The position numbers were made by a program, and so were the translations under genes. A stretch of 6,746 bases of DNA from Halobacteriovoraceae bacterium (GTDB taxonomy: Bacteria > Bdellovibrionota > Bacteriovoracia > Bacteriovoracales > Bacteriovoracaceae), in NCBI GenBank assembly GCA_018663815.1, contig JABJPQ010000154.1:1-6746 (forward strand), given 5' to 3'. Below the pieces are notes generated by a model. It saw only the letters and a program-made list of their open reading frames with translations. It did not search any database and was not told where the DNA came from. Positions 1 to 5,320 of the stretch are shown piece after piece; the stretch's first letter is position 1; every line of letters begins with the position of its first letter.

Positions 1-135
1 ACCTCTAACACAAGGTGTGTTCTCCAAAGTTCTCACTGAACCAACCTTTCTTAAGCCCAATCCCATGACACATGCTTTCATTTTATCAGTGCATGAGATA
101 GTACTTTTTTTAAGTTTCACTGTAATTGTACTCAT
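1..135 (-). CDS. rpmD: 50S ribosomal protein L30, partial (3' end beyond window)
   Basis: This is the first 45 codons of L30, a small protein of the large ribosomal subunit that packs against 23S rRNA. I translated it by hand from the ATG at 135. It begins MSTITVKLKKSTISC, continues through MGLGLRKVGSVRTLEN, and reaches TPCVRG at the window edge. The G-L-G-L-R-K/R-[IV]-G segment and the [DN]-T-P-x-[IV]-R-G segment are the family hallmarks. Family members are about 55-65 residues long, so roughly 10-20 codons and the stop are missing. A Shine-Dalgarno sequence (GGAG) lies 8 bases before the ATG. The gap from rpsE is 20 bases, the usual spc-operon position. Identity is secure; only the end is unknown. 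Confidence 0.95.
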   Translation of the reverse strand, partial: MSTITVKLKKSTISCTDKMKACVMGLGLRKVGSVRTLENTPCVRG

Positions 136-155
136 CTTTATTACTCCGTAATATA

Positions 156-752
156 TTATTTAACGTTGCTTATTCTAAGAGATTTTGGGTCAACACCTCT
201 AACACTTGCCACTTGCTCAACCGATCTCATTTGCCTAAAAGCCTTGAAAGTAGTTTTTACAATATTATGTGGATTACTACCTCGCAAAGACTTAGTTAAT
301 ACATTTTTGACTCCAGCTAGCTCCAAAATCGTACGACAAACTCCCGCTGCCTTTACACCAGTACCTTCCGATGCAGGTTTAAATAAAATTTTCCCAGCAT
401 CAAACTCTCCAAGAACTTCATGCGGAATAGTTCCGTCCTTAACAGGAACTTGAATCATTCTTCTGGAAGCCTCTTGGCTAGCCTTTCTAATAGCATCAGG
501 AACCTCTTTCGCTTTTCCTAAACCATAACCGACTTTGCCTTTCTGATCGCCAACGATAACAAGAGCAGAGAAAGAAAATCTTCGCCCGCCCTTTACAACT
601 TTAGCAACTCTATTAACTGCAACAACTCTTTCCTCGAAGTCTGGAGTTGTCGTTTCTTGTTTTTTATTATGTCGAGGAGCTCCACTTGCCGGCCTTCTCG
701 CTTTCTTCTCTTCTACAACTTTTGTTTCTTTATTGTCATTTTCAGTCGTCAT
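156..752 (-). CDS. rpsE: 30S ribosomal protein S5
   Basis: S5 is a small-subunit protein that contacts S4 and S8 and helps decoding accuracy and mRNA unwinding at the entry site. The protein has 198 residues. The double-stranded-RNA-binding-like N domain runs from about 39 to 102, with the GGRRFSFSALVIVGD segment and the G-x-V-G-x-G-x-G-K-A-K-E motif. The C domain follows, with LGEFDAGKILFKPASEGTGV and the S-L-R-G-S-N-P-H-N segment. I chose the ATG at 752, not the longer frame opening at 845. AAGGA lies 7 bases before 752, and the longer frame would run through the end of rplR. Residues 1-38 form a charged Lys/Glu/Thr-rich extension absent from E. coli S5. Such extensions are common in some proteobacteria and are probably disordered. 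The stop is TAA. Confidence 0.96.
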   Translation of the reverse strand: MTTENDNKETKVVEEKKARRPASGAPRHNKKQETTTPDFEERVVAVNRVAKVVKGGRRFSFSALVIVGDQKGKVGYGLGKAKEVPDAIRKASQEASRRMIQVPVKDGTIPHEVLGEFDAGKILFKPASEGTGVKAAGVCRTILELAGVKNVLTKSLRGSNPHNIVKTTFKAFRQMRSVEQVASVRGVDPKSLRISNVK

Positions 753-765
753 CTCATTTTCCTTA

Positions 766-1140
766 TTAGATTTGAACTCCACCTTCTCTGATAGAATTGG
801 CAAGCGCAGCAAGCACGCCTGTATATTTTTTTCCATTCCTATCAAAAATGGCTGTTTTAATATTTTTCTCAGTTAAAACCTTGGCTACTTGTGTTCCTAC
901 CTCTTTTGCACTTTCTGTGTTTGCTGATGAACCGATAGCATTCTTTCCAAATGTTTGAACTGAAAAAATAGTTTTCTCATCCGCATCATTTATAATCTGT
1001 ACAAAAAGATTCGAATTAGTTTTCTTAGCACATATCCTTGGCTTTTCTGTTGTTCCTACAACTTTTTTCCTAATAGCTAATTTCCTTCTTAGCTCTTTTG
1101 CTTTACTAGGATTTTTAATTGTCTTTATTGGTTTTCTCAT
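766..1140 (-). CDS. rplR: 50S ribosomal protein L18
   Basis: L18 binds 5S rRNA together with L5 and helps attach it to 23S rRNA in the central protuberance. The 124-residue protein has the normal layout. A very basic N-terminus (about residues 1-30, rich in Lys and Arg) is followed by T-x-K-P-R-I-C and then the S-N-L-F-V-Q-I-I-N-D strand. The C-terminal half carries FDRNGKKYTGVLAALANSIREGG, the typical L18 ending. AAGG sits 7 bases before the ATG at 1140, and the gap from rplF is 14 bases. The gene ends with two in-frame TAA codons; the second is part of the Shine-Dalgarno sequence of rpsE. Nothing is unusual in length or motif. Confidence 0.96.
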   Translation of the reverse strand: MRKPIKTIKNPSKAKELRRKLAIRKKVVGTTEKPRICAKKTNSNLFVQIINDADEKTIFSVQTFGKNAIGSSANTESAKEVGTQVAKVLTEKNIKTAIFDRNGKKYTGVLAALANSIREGGVQI

Positions 1141-1154
1141 AATCTACCTTCTAC

Positions 1155-1694
1155 TTATTTCTTAGCACCTGTTTTACCAGCTTTTCTAATTATCACTTCA
1201 TCGGAGTAACGTACGCCCTTACCTTTATATGGCTCAGGCGGTCTAAACGATCTTATCTTTGCGGCTGCAAAACCAACCAACTCTTTACTTGACCCAGAGA
1301 GCTCAATTGAATTTTTAACAACTTTTGCGCTTACACCTTCAGGTAATTCATAAATGATAGGGTGTGAATACCCTAAGTTTAGAGTTAGCTTTGAGCCAGA
1401 AGCAGCTGCTTTATAACCAACACCTGTAAATTCTAGCGTTTTTTTAAACCCACTCGTAACACCAATCACCATGTTGCCAACGAGAGTCCTAGTCATTCCC
1501 CACATTGCTCTATTTCTATTAGATGCGTCTACGGGTTTAACAGTTATCTCAGACCCTACATGCTCAACTATAACTCCTGGATTGTGAGAAAATTCTAGCT
1601 GACCATTTGGTCCCTTTACACTTATTTTTCTATCTGCAATTGTCACATTTACTTTTTCAGGCACAACTACAGGTCTTTTACCTATTCTTGACAT
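1155..1694 (-). CDS. rplF: 50S ribosomal protein L6
   Basis: L6 is a large-subunit protein near the sarcin-ricin loop and the factor-binding site. The protein has 179 residues and the two tandem L6 domains expected for the family, about 11-82 and 90-165. It opens with MSRIGKRPVVVPEKV. The second domain includes FTGVGYKAA and the C-terminal signature R-P-P-E-P-Y-K-G-K-G-V-R-Y. The start is the ATG at 1694: AGGAG lies 6 bases upstream, and MSRIGK is the standard N-terminus. A TTG two codons earlier directly abuts that AGGAG and cannot be used with it. The gap from rpsH is 9 bases, so the ribosome finishing S8 is already at the L6 start. Confidence 0.97.
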   Translation of the reverse strand: MSRIGKRPVVVPEKVNVTIADRKISVKGPNGQLEFSHNPGVIVEHVGSEITVKPVDASNRNRAMWGMTRTLVGNMVIGVTSGFKKTLEFTGVGYKAAASGSKLTLNLGYSHPIIYELPEGVSAKVVKNSIELSGSSKELVGFAAAKIRSFRPPEPYKGKGVRYSDEVIIRKAGKTGAKK

Positions 1695-1700
1695 TGTCAA

Positions 1701-1705
1701 CTCCT
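1701..1705 (-). promoter_or_regulatory. Shine-Dalgarno for rplF, overlapping the rpsH stop
   Basis: AGGAG lies 6 bases upstream of the rplF ATG at 1694. The last two bases of the rpsH TAG stop are the first two bases of this site. It fixes the rplF start at 1694 and excludes the TTG at 1700. The overlap suggests coupled translation of S8 and L6. Confidence 0.85.
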
Positions 1706-2084
1706 ACCAAACGTTACAAAGAACTTCTCCACCCAACTTCATAGCCTTCGCCTTTCTTGACGAAACAATTCCAGAAGATGTGGAAACTATTGAAACACCC
1801 AAGCCACTTAAAATTCTTGGCATATCTCTATAACCTTTATAAATTCTAAGACCAGGTTTCGATACTCGTTGAATATCAACAATAGCTTGCTCTTTCAGAG
1901 CAATTCTTAATGTTAAATTATTATCTTTTACTAAAACTTTAAAATTCTTAATAAAGCCTTCTTCTTTTAAAACTTTACAGACATTAGCTTTAATTCTACT
2001 CGCTGGCATATCGACTTTTAAGTGATTTGCTCTTGCGCCATTTCTAATTCTTGTAAGCATATCTGATACAGGATCTGTCATCAT
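1704..2084 (-). CDS. rpsH: 30S ribosomal protein S8
   Basis: S8 is a primary binder of the central domain of 16S rRNA. In E. coli it is also the translational repressor of the spc operon. The 126-residue protein starts MMTDPVSDMLTRIRNG, the invariant N-terminal motif, and ends with the signature region GLGVSIVSTSSGIVSS followed by GGEVLCNVW. GGAG lies 9 bases before the first ATG (2084) and 12 before the second (2081), so I favour the first; the choice changes only one residue. The stop TAG, after a Trp codon, is inside the rplF Shine-Dalgarno sequence. Whether S8 autoregulates here cannot be read from the sequence; I saw no clear mimic of its rRNA site at the rplX/rplE junction. Confidence 0.96.
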   Translation of the reverse strand: MMTDPVSDMLTRIRNGARANHLKVDMPASRIKANVCKVLKEEGFIKNFKVLVKDNNLTLRIALKEQAIVDIQRVSKPGLRIYKGYRDMPRILSGLGVSIVSTSSGIVSSRKAKAMKLGGEVLCNVW

Positions 2085-2096
2085 AATTATATTCTC

Positions 2097-2402
2097 CTAC
2101 CAACTCGACTTTGTCACACCAGGAATCATACCCTTGTGAGCTAAGTCTCTAAAAATAATTCTACATAATCTAAAGTCTCTATATACGCCTCTAGGTCTCC
2201 CCGTAAGTTCGCATCTATTCCTAACTCTAATCCTACTCGTATCTCGAGGCATTTTTTGCAACTTCATCATTGCCTTATCTCTGTCCTCATCAGAGGCAGA
2301 ATCATCAGAGATGATATTTCTCAGCTCAGCCCTTTTAGCCTCACCCTTCTCTGCCAACTTTCTTCTTCTGTTGTTTTTTGCAATTGAACTAATTTTTGCC
2401 AT
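2097..2402 (-). CDS. rpsN: 30S ribosomal protein S14, long zinc-independent type
   Basis: S14 is a head-domain protein of the small subunit, needed late in 30S assembly. The 101-residue length and the [11 protein letters not shown] segment show the long type without a complete zinc ribbon, as in most proteobacteria. The C-terminus ([11 protein letters not shown]) is typical. Two cysteines remain, C64 and C80, at positions that recall one Cys of each CxxC pair in the short zinc type. Their partners are absent (R61 and I83), so zinc binding is unlikely. AAGGA lies 8 bases before the ATG at 2402 and includes two bases of the rplE stop. The gene's own stop (TAG after TGG) lies inside the rpsH Shine-Dalgarno sequence. 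Confidence 0.96.
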   Translation of the reverse strand: MAKISSIAKNNRRRKLAEKGEAKRAELRNIISDDSASDEDRDKAMMKLQKMPRDTSRIRVRNRCELTGRPRGVYRDFRLCRIIFRDLAHKGMIPGVTKSSW

Positions 2403-2413
2403 TTTATAATTCC

Positions 2414-2959
2414 TTATTTTTCTCTAAATGGTAAACCAAACATCTTGAGAAGGTCTCTACCTTCCTCGTTGTTATCTGCGGTTGTTACAAAGGATATACC
2501 CATACCCCTAACCTTATCTATTTTGTCATAACTGATCTCTGGAAACATGATCTGCTCTTTAATCCCAAGAGAGTAATTACCTTTTCCATCAAAAGCCTTA
2601 GGGTTTAACCCTCTAAAGTCTCTAACTCGCGGCAATGAGAAGCTAATTAAACGATCAAGGAACTCATACATCCTAGCGCCCCTAAGAGTAACTGATGCAC
2701 CTAACGCTTGCCCTTCTCTTAATTTAAATGAAGCTATTGAATTCTTAGCTCTTGCGATTACTGGTTTTTGACCAGAGATTGTCGCCAAGTCACCCACGAT
2801 GTTCTCTACAATTTTTCCGTTTGTAACTGCATCTCTAGTAACGCAATTTATAACTATCTTTTCTAACTTTGGTATTTGATGAACGTTTGTATATTTGTAC
2901 TTATCCATCAAGTTGTTTTTTATCTCTGATTTATACAGAGTTCTTAACCTTGCTTCCAT
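2414..2959 (-). CDS. rplE: 50S ribosomal protein L5
   Basis: L5 binds 5S rRNA in the central protuberance and touches S13 across the subunit bridge. The protein has 181 residues from the ATG at 2959. Family landmarks in order are [11 protein letters not shown] (about 28-38), [63 protein letters not shown] and a C-terminal GLPFR. The frame is open back to a TTG at 2974, but GGGGA sits 8 bases before 2959 and family alignment favours [12 protein letters not shown]. One oddity: the normally conserved N-M-G-V-G-E segment after the first strand reads N-C-V-T-R-D here (residues 38-43), while the rest is well conserved. Confidence 0.96.
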   Translation of the reverse strand: MEARLRTLYKSEIKNNLMDKYKYTNVHQIPKLEKIVINCVTRDAVTNGKIVENIVGDLATISGQKPVIARAKNSIASFKLREGQALGASVTLRGARMYEFLDRLISFSLPRVRDFRGLNPKAFDGKGNYSLGIKEQIMFPEISYDKIDKVRGMGISFVTTADNNEEGRDLLKMFGLPFREK

Positions 2960-2967
2960 TTTTAATG

Positions 2968-2972
2968 TCCCC
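2968..2972 (-). promoter_or_regulatory. Shine-Dalgarno deciding the rplE start
   Basis: GGGGA lies 8 bases before the ATG at 2959. The alternative TTG at 2974 overlaps the region just after the rplX stop and would leave this site inside the coding sequence. I therefore place the L5 start at 2959. Confidence 0.7.
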
Positions 2973-2974
2973 AA

Positions 2975-3286
2975 TTATGCTAAAGAAGAGCCGCATGCAA
3001 CAGCAACTCTAATTTTTTTTCCATCTTTTTCTTCAATTCTAACTCTTGTTGCTTTTCCTGTTTTTGGAGAAACAACAGCAATATTACTAATATTGATTCC
3101 CTTCTCCATGTCAGAAAAACCACCATTTGGGCTTTCCTGTGTTGGTTTAACTGCTTTTTTAACAACGTTGACACCATCAACAATCACAGTCTTCTGCTTA
3201 AGGTTCATACTTCTAACCTTGCCTTTTTTATTTTTATCTTTTCCTGCAAGGACAATAACTTCATCATTTAATTTAATTTTTTGCAT
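2975..3286 (-). CDS. rplX: 50S ribosomal protein L24
   Basis: L24 is an assembly-initiating protein that binds the 5' domain of 23S rRNA near the exit tunnel. The 103-residue protein has the KOW motif near the N-terminus, about residues 4-31 (DEVIVLAGKDKNKKGKV). It continues with VIVDGVNVVKKAVKPTQ and then GGFSDMEKGINISNIAVV, which match the family. It ends with a short basic stretch and ACGSSLA. The ATG at 3286 is preceded by TAGGTAGGA with a 4-base spacer; the first AGG in it gives a more usual distance. The gap to rplN is 17 bases. Long hydrophobic frames on the opposite strand here are artefacts of the Lys-rich coding. Confidence 0.96.
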   Translation of the reverse strand: MQKIKLNDEVIVLAGKDKNKKGKVRSMNLKQKTVIVDGVNVVKKAVKPTQESPNGGFSDMEKGINISNIAVVSPKTGKATRVRIEEKDGKKIRVAVACGSSLA

Positions 3287-3303
3287 AAATTCCTACCTAA
3301 TAT

Positions 3304-3675
3304 CTATAATACTTCTGGTGCAAGTGAGCATATCTTAGAGAAATTTTTGTTTCTCAACTCTCTAGCAACTGGGCCAAATATACGCGTCCCTACGGGATCG
3401 GTTCCTTGAGCACCTAAAATAACAACGCTATTTTTATCAAACTGTATATATGAACCATCTTCCCTTCTAATTGGGTATTTTGTTCTTACAATAACTGCTT
3501 TTTTAACATCACCCTTCTTAATCTTTCCACCTGGCAGAGCCTGCTGTACAGCAACAACAATAACGTCACCCAAACCTGCAGACATTCTCTTTGAGCCGCC
3601 AAGTACTTTTACACACTTAACAATCTTTGCTCCTGAGTTGTCAGCCACTTCTAATTTTGATTGCATTTGTATCAT
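3304..3675 (-). CDS. rplN: 50S ribosomal protein L14
   Basis: L14 is a highly conserved large-subunit protein at the subunit interface, part of a bridge to 16S rRNA and the docking site of the silencing factor RsfS. The protein has 123 residues. It starts [17 protein letters not shown], contains VKVLGGSKR and [12 protein letters not shown], and ends [28 protein letters not shown], all standard. GGAG lies 6 bases before the ATG at 3675. The gap from rpsQ is 14 bases with no room for a promoter, although this junction is where the separate spc operon begins in E. coli. One extra residue around the GAQGTDP loop makes it slightly longer than the common 122. Confidence 0.97.
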   Translation of the reverse strand: MIQMQSKLEVADNSGAKIVKCVKVLGGSKRMSAGLGDVIVVAVQQALPGGKIKKGDVKKAVIVRTKYPIRREDGSYIQFDKNSVVILGAQGTDPVGTRIFGPVARELRNKNFSKICSLAPEVL

Positions 3676-3689
3676 AATTTTCTCCGAAC

Positions 3690-3941
3690 CTACTTAGTAG
3701 TAAATAGTTCCCATTTTTTAAGCTTGGAATGTGATCTTGACTCAATAATTGTTACTTGATCACCCTTCTTAGCCATGTTTTTTTCGTCATGTGCATGGTA
3801 CTTTTTACTTTTTGTAACGTATTTACTGTAAATAGGATGTTTAAATCTTCTTTGGACAGTAACGACAATCGTCTTGTCGCCAGAATCACTTACAACTTCA
3901 CCCTTAAGCATTCTTTTAAAACCTTCTTCTTTATTACTCAT
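3690..3941 (-). CDS. rpsQ: 30S ribosomal protein S17
   Basis: S17 is a primary 16S rRNA binder with an OB fold, acting early in 30S assembly. The core reads [27 protein letters not shown], then the KKYHAHDE loop and [21 protein letters not shown], all typical. From the ATG at 3941 it has 83 residues. That start is only 2 bases after the rpmC stop and has a weak Shine-Dalgarno sequence, so it would rely on coupling. A second ATG at 3911 (giving 73 residues) has GAAGG 10 bases upstream. Alphaproteobacterial S17 usually begins a few residues before L-x-G-x-V-V-S-D, which fits neither start exactly. I keep 3941 but the start is not settled. Confidence 0.93.
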   Translation of the reverse strand: MSNKEEGFKRMLKGEVVSDSGDKTIVVTVQRRFKHPIYSKYVTKSKKYHAHDEKNMAKKGDQVTIIESRSHSKLKKWELFTTK

Positions 3942-3943
3942 AA

Positions 3944-4138
3944 CTAATTACTCACTTTACTGTTCTTAGCTGTTAATAACCTAGCAATATCCCTCTTCAT
4001 AACCTTCAACGTGTGCGATTTCTCCACATTAGTTGTGTTTTTCTGAAGACGTAAATTAAAAAGTTCCTTTCTTAACTCTGAAACTCTAAGTTCTATTGCA
4101 TCCTTTTCTAATTTATTTACTTCACTCATTTTAAGCAT
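3944..4138 (-). CDS. rpmC: 50S ribosomal protein L29
   Basis: L29 is a small helical protein at the tunnel exit, next to L23, where the signal recognition particle and trigger factor dock. The 64-residue protein has the two-helix pattern: [18 protein letters not shown] (first helix and the L-R-x-E-L-F-N-L-R motif), a short turn, then [13 protein letters not shown]. It starts at the ATG at 4138, with AAAGG 8 bases upstream; a second ATG at 4129 (MSEVNK) has no such site. The stop TAG is 2 bases before the rpsQ start. Upstream is an unusually long 60-base spacer. Confidence 0.94.
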   Translation of the reverse strand: MLKMSEVNKLEKDAIELRVSELRKELFNLRLQKNTTNVEKSHTLKVMKRDIARLLTAKNSKVSN

Positions 4139-4198
4139 AATACTAACCTTTATTCATTTCTATAGTTGGACGCTTATATAACACTCGGCCCAATAATA
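4139..4198 (-). other. 60-base rplP-rpmC spacer with weak inverted repeat
   Basis: This spacer is longer than nearly all others in the cluster (2-20 bases). In the minus-strand transcript, 4193-4188 (UUGGGC) can pair with 4171-4166 (GUCCAA), six pairs including one G-U, around a 16-base loop. Nearer rpmC is a tiny frame at 4157-4143 (M-N-K-G-stop) that overlaps the rpmC Shine-Dalgarno sequence. The stem is weak and the tiny frame may be chance. I see no promoter that I would defend. Confidence 0.4.
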
Positions 4199-4609
4199 CT
4201 ACTGTTCTTTTGTAATAATTTTAGTTTTTATAGGTAATTTATGCATTGCAAGTCTAAGTGCCTCTTTAGCTACCTCATGATCAACACCAAGTATTTCAAA
4301 CAAAATTCTACCTGGTTTAATAACTGCAACCCATTTCTCTGGCGATCCTTTACCTTTACCCATTCTTACTTCTGCAGGTTTTTTAGTTAAAGATTTATCC
4401 GGAAATACCTTAATCCAAATTTGCCCGCTTCTCTTTGTTTTTCTTGACATTGCAATACGTGCAGCTTCGATTTGTCTATTCGTTATATATCCACATTCCT
4501 GTGCCTGAATCGCGATATCGCCGTAGGCAATTTTATTACCCCTGCTTGCAACACCCTTCATCTTTCCTTTTTGTTGCTTTCGCCACTTTACTTTTTTTGG
4601 ACTTAACAT
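4199..4609 (-). CDS. rplP: 50S ribosomal protein L16
   Basis: L16 sits near the peptidyl transferase centre and helps position A-site tRNA; it is added late in 50S assembly. The 136-residue length is the family norm. It starts [19 protein letters not shown], contains [23 protein letters not shown] and the [23 protein letters not shown] segment with the conserved G-K-G-K-G loop, and ends in [11 protein letters not shown]. Upstream of the ATG at 4609 the only candidate Shine-Dalgarno sequence is GGGG, 6 bases away, weaker than its neighbours'. The gene is flanked by the two longest spacers in the window, 74 bases before and 60 after, both able to fold. Confidence 0.97.
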   Translation of the reverse strand: MLSPKKVKWRKQQKGKMKGVASRGNKIAYGDIAIQAQECGYITNRQIEAARIAMSRKTKRSGQIWIKVFPDKSLTKKPAEVRMGKGKGSPEKWVAVIKPGRILFEILGVDHEVAKEALRLAMHKLPIKTKIITKEQ

Positions 4610-4683
4610 TTTCTACCCCAATATTTATCTCTTATAATTTCATGGCTTACATGCAGCCACAAAGCAAAATCACTAAAGTGATC
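4610..4683 (-). other. 74-base rpsC-rplP spacer with two hairpins
   Basis: This is the longest intergenic stretch in the window. Read on the minus strand it holds two successive inverted repeats, listed separately, then an AT-rich run to the rplP start. The frame following the rpsC stop stays open across the spacer, but its translation is not like any S3 tail I know. Several two- to three-codon ATG frames occur, which is expected by chance at this base composition. Confidence 0.6.
4639..4663 (-). promoter_or_regulatory. RNA hairpin in the rpsC-rplP spacer
   Basis: In the minus-strand RNA, 4663-4655 pairs with 4647-4639 in a 9-base-pair stem with a 7-base loop. The core is UGGCU/AGCCA and the two wobble pairs are G-U and U-G. 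On the plus strand the same positions would be C-A mismatches, so the full stem forms only in the transcript of the ribosomal genes. No U-run follows it directly, so it looks more like an mRNA structure or processing site than a terminator. Function is unknown. Confidence 0.5.
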
Positions 4684-4685
4684 TT
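4666..4685 (-). promoter_or_regulatory. Hairpin at the rpsC stop, terminator-like but weak
   Basis: In the minus-strand RNA, 4685-4678 (AAGAUCAC) can pair with 4673-4666 (GUGAUUUU) around a UUUA loop, eight pairs with one G-U. The upstream arm overlaps the rpsC TAA stop (4686-4684). The downstream arm ends in four U. It resembles a weak attenuator or terminator, but the stem is AT-rich and the genes downstream are essential, so full termination here is unlikely. Confidence 0.4.
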
Positions 4686-5310
4686 ATTTATAAATCTCAC
4701 CTTTATAAACCCAAACCTTAACACCAATAATTCCATATTGCGTTTTTGCCTCAACACAATCATAGTCAATGTCAGCTCTTAAAGTATGAAGAGGTACTTT
4801 TCTTTCAGAATACCCTTCAGTCCTAGCCATCTCAGCACCACCAAGTCTACCAGAACACTTAACCTTAATTCCCTTGACCCCTGATCTAAAGGCAGATGTC
4901 ATTACTTTTTTCATTGCTCTTCTAAACGCTACTCTTTTTTCAAGTTGAGCCGCAATGTTCTCAGCAATTAACTTCGCCTCAGCATCTGGTCGCTTAATCT
5001 CTGCAATATTAAAAAATAGTGAGCCTTCAGTTATTTTCTTAAGATCATTTCTTATTTTATCAATTCCAGCACCCTTTTTTCCAATCGCGATACCAGGCTT
5101 AGCAGAATAAACTGTTACCTTTACTTGATCAGATGTTCTGGATATTTCAGTTTTAGAAATTGAAGCATTACTTAGATTCTTATCAATATACTTTCTAATC
5201 TTCAAATCTTCCTGAAGAGTTTTTCCGTAATTGTCCTTAGAATACCAATTGGAATGCCAATCTTTAATGTAACCTAATCTAAAACCGTATGGATGTACTT
5301 TTTGTCCCAT
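4684..5310 (-). CDS. rpsC: 30S ribosomal protein S3
   Basis: S3 is a head protein of the small subunit that lines the mRNA entry channel and contributes to helicase activity. The protein starts MGQKVHPYGFRLGYIKDW. A KH domain spans about 39-107, with the G-x-x-G loop as GKKG at 77-80. The C-terminal domain carries SGRLGGAEMARTEGYSERKVPLHTLRADIDY and IGVKVWVYKGEI. At 208 residues it lacks the 10-25 residue basic tail seen in E. coli and many proteobacteria, ending right after the conserved W-x-Y/F-K-G-E-I. The core is complete, so this is probably a naturally short form. AAGGA lies 8 bases before the ATG at 5310 and begins inside the rplV stop. Confidence 0.96.
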   Translation of the reverse strand: MGQKVHPYGFRLGYIKDWHSNWYSKDNYGKTLQEDLKIRKYIDKNLSNASISKTEISRTSDQVKVTVYSAKPGIAIGKKGAGIDKIRNDLKKITEGSLFFNIAEIKRPDAEAKLIAENIAAQLEKRVAFRRAMKKVMTSAFRSGVKGIKVKCSGRLGGAEMARTEGYSERKVPLHTLRADIDYDCVEAKTQYGIIGVKVWVYKGEIYK

Positions 5311-5320
5311 TATTACTTCC

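Noticed and set aside
166..453. Plus-strand frame of 95 codons
   Set aside because: It is antisense to the conserved C-terminal half of rpsE and has no recognisable domain or ribosome-binding site.
753..845. N-terminal extension of rpsE starting inside rplR
   Set aside because: The extra 31 codons overlap the conserved end of L18, and a well-spaced AAGGA marks the ATG at 752.
2980..3183. Minus-strand frame of 67 codons inside rplX
   Set aside because: It is a shifted frame within the clearly real L24 gene, Lys- and Leu-rich as expected of a shadow.
2895..3338. Plus-strand frame of 147 codons rich in Leu, Ile and Phe, like a membrane protein
   Set aside because: It is antisense to rplX and its flanks. 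The hydrophobicity comes from complementing Lys and Glu codons. It has no supporting homology that I recognise, and both flanking genes are firmly identified.
3676..3689. A separate spc-operon promoter between rpsQ and rplN
   Set aside because: Only 14 bases separate the genes, filled by the rplN Shine-Dalgarno region, with no promoter-like elements.
3756..3947. Plus-strand frame of 63 codons over rpsQ
   Set aside because: It is antisense to S17 with no independent support.
4632..4652. Leader-peptide-like mini frames (M-K-L-stop and M-stop) in the rpsC-rplP spacer
   Set aside because: They are two to three codons long, have no Shine-Dalgarno sequence, and are expected by chance in AT-rich sequence.
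4435..4782. Plus-strand frame of 115 codons crossing the rpsC-rplP spacer
   Set aside because: It overlaps conserved coding sequence on both sides and shows no protein family features. It was considered because it spans the odd spacer, but nothing supports it.
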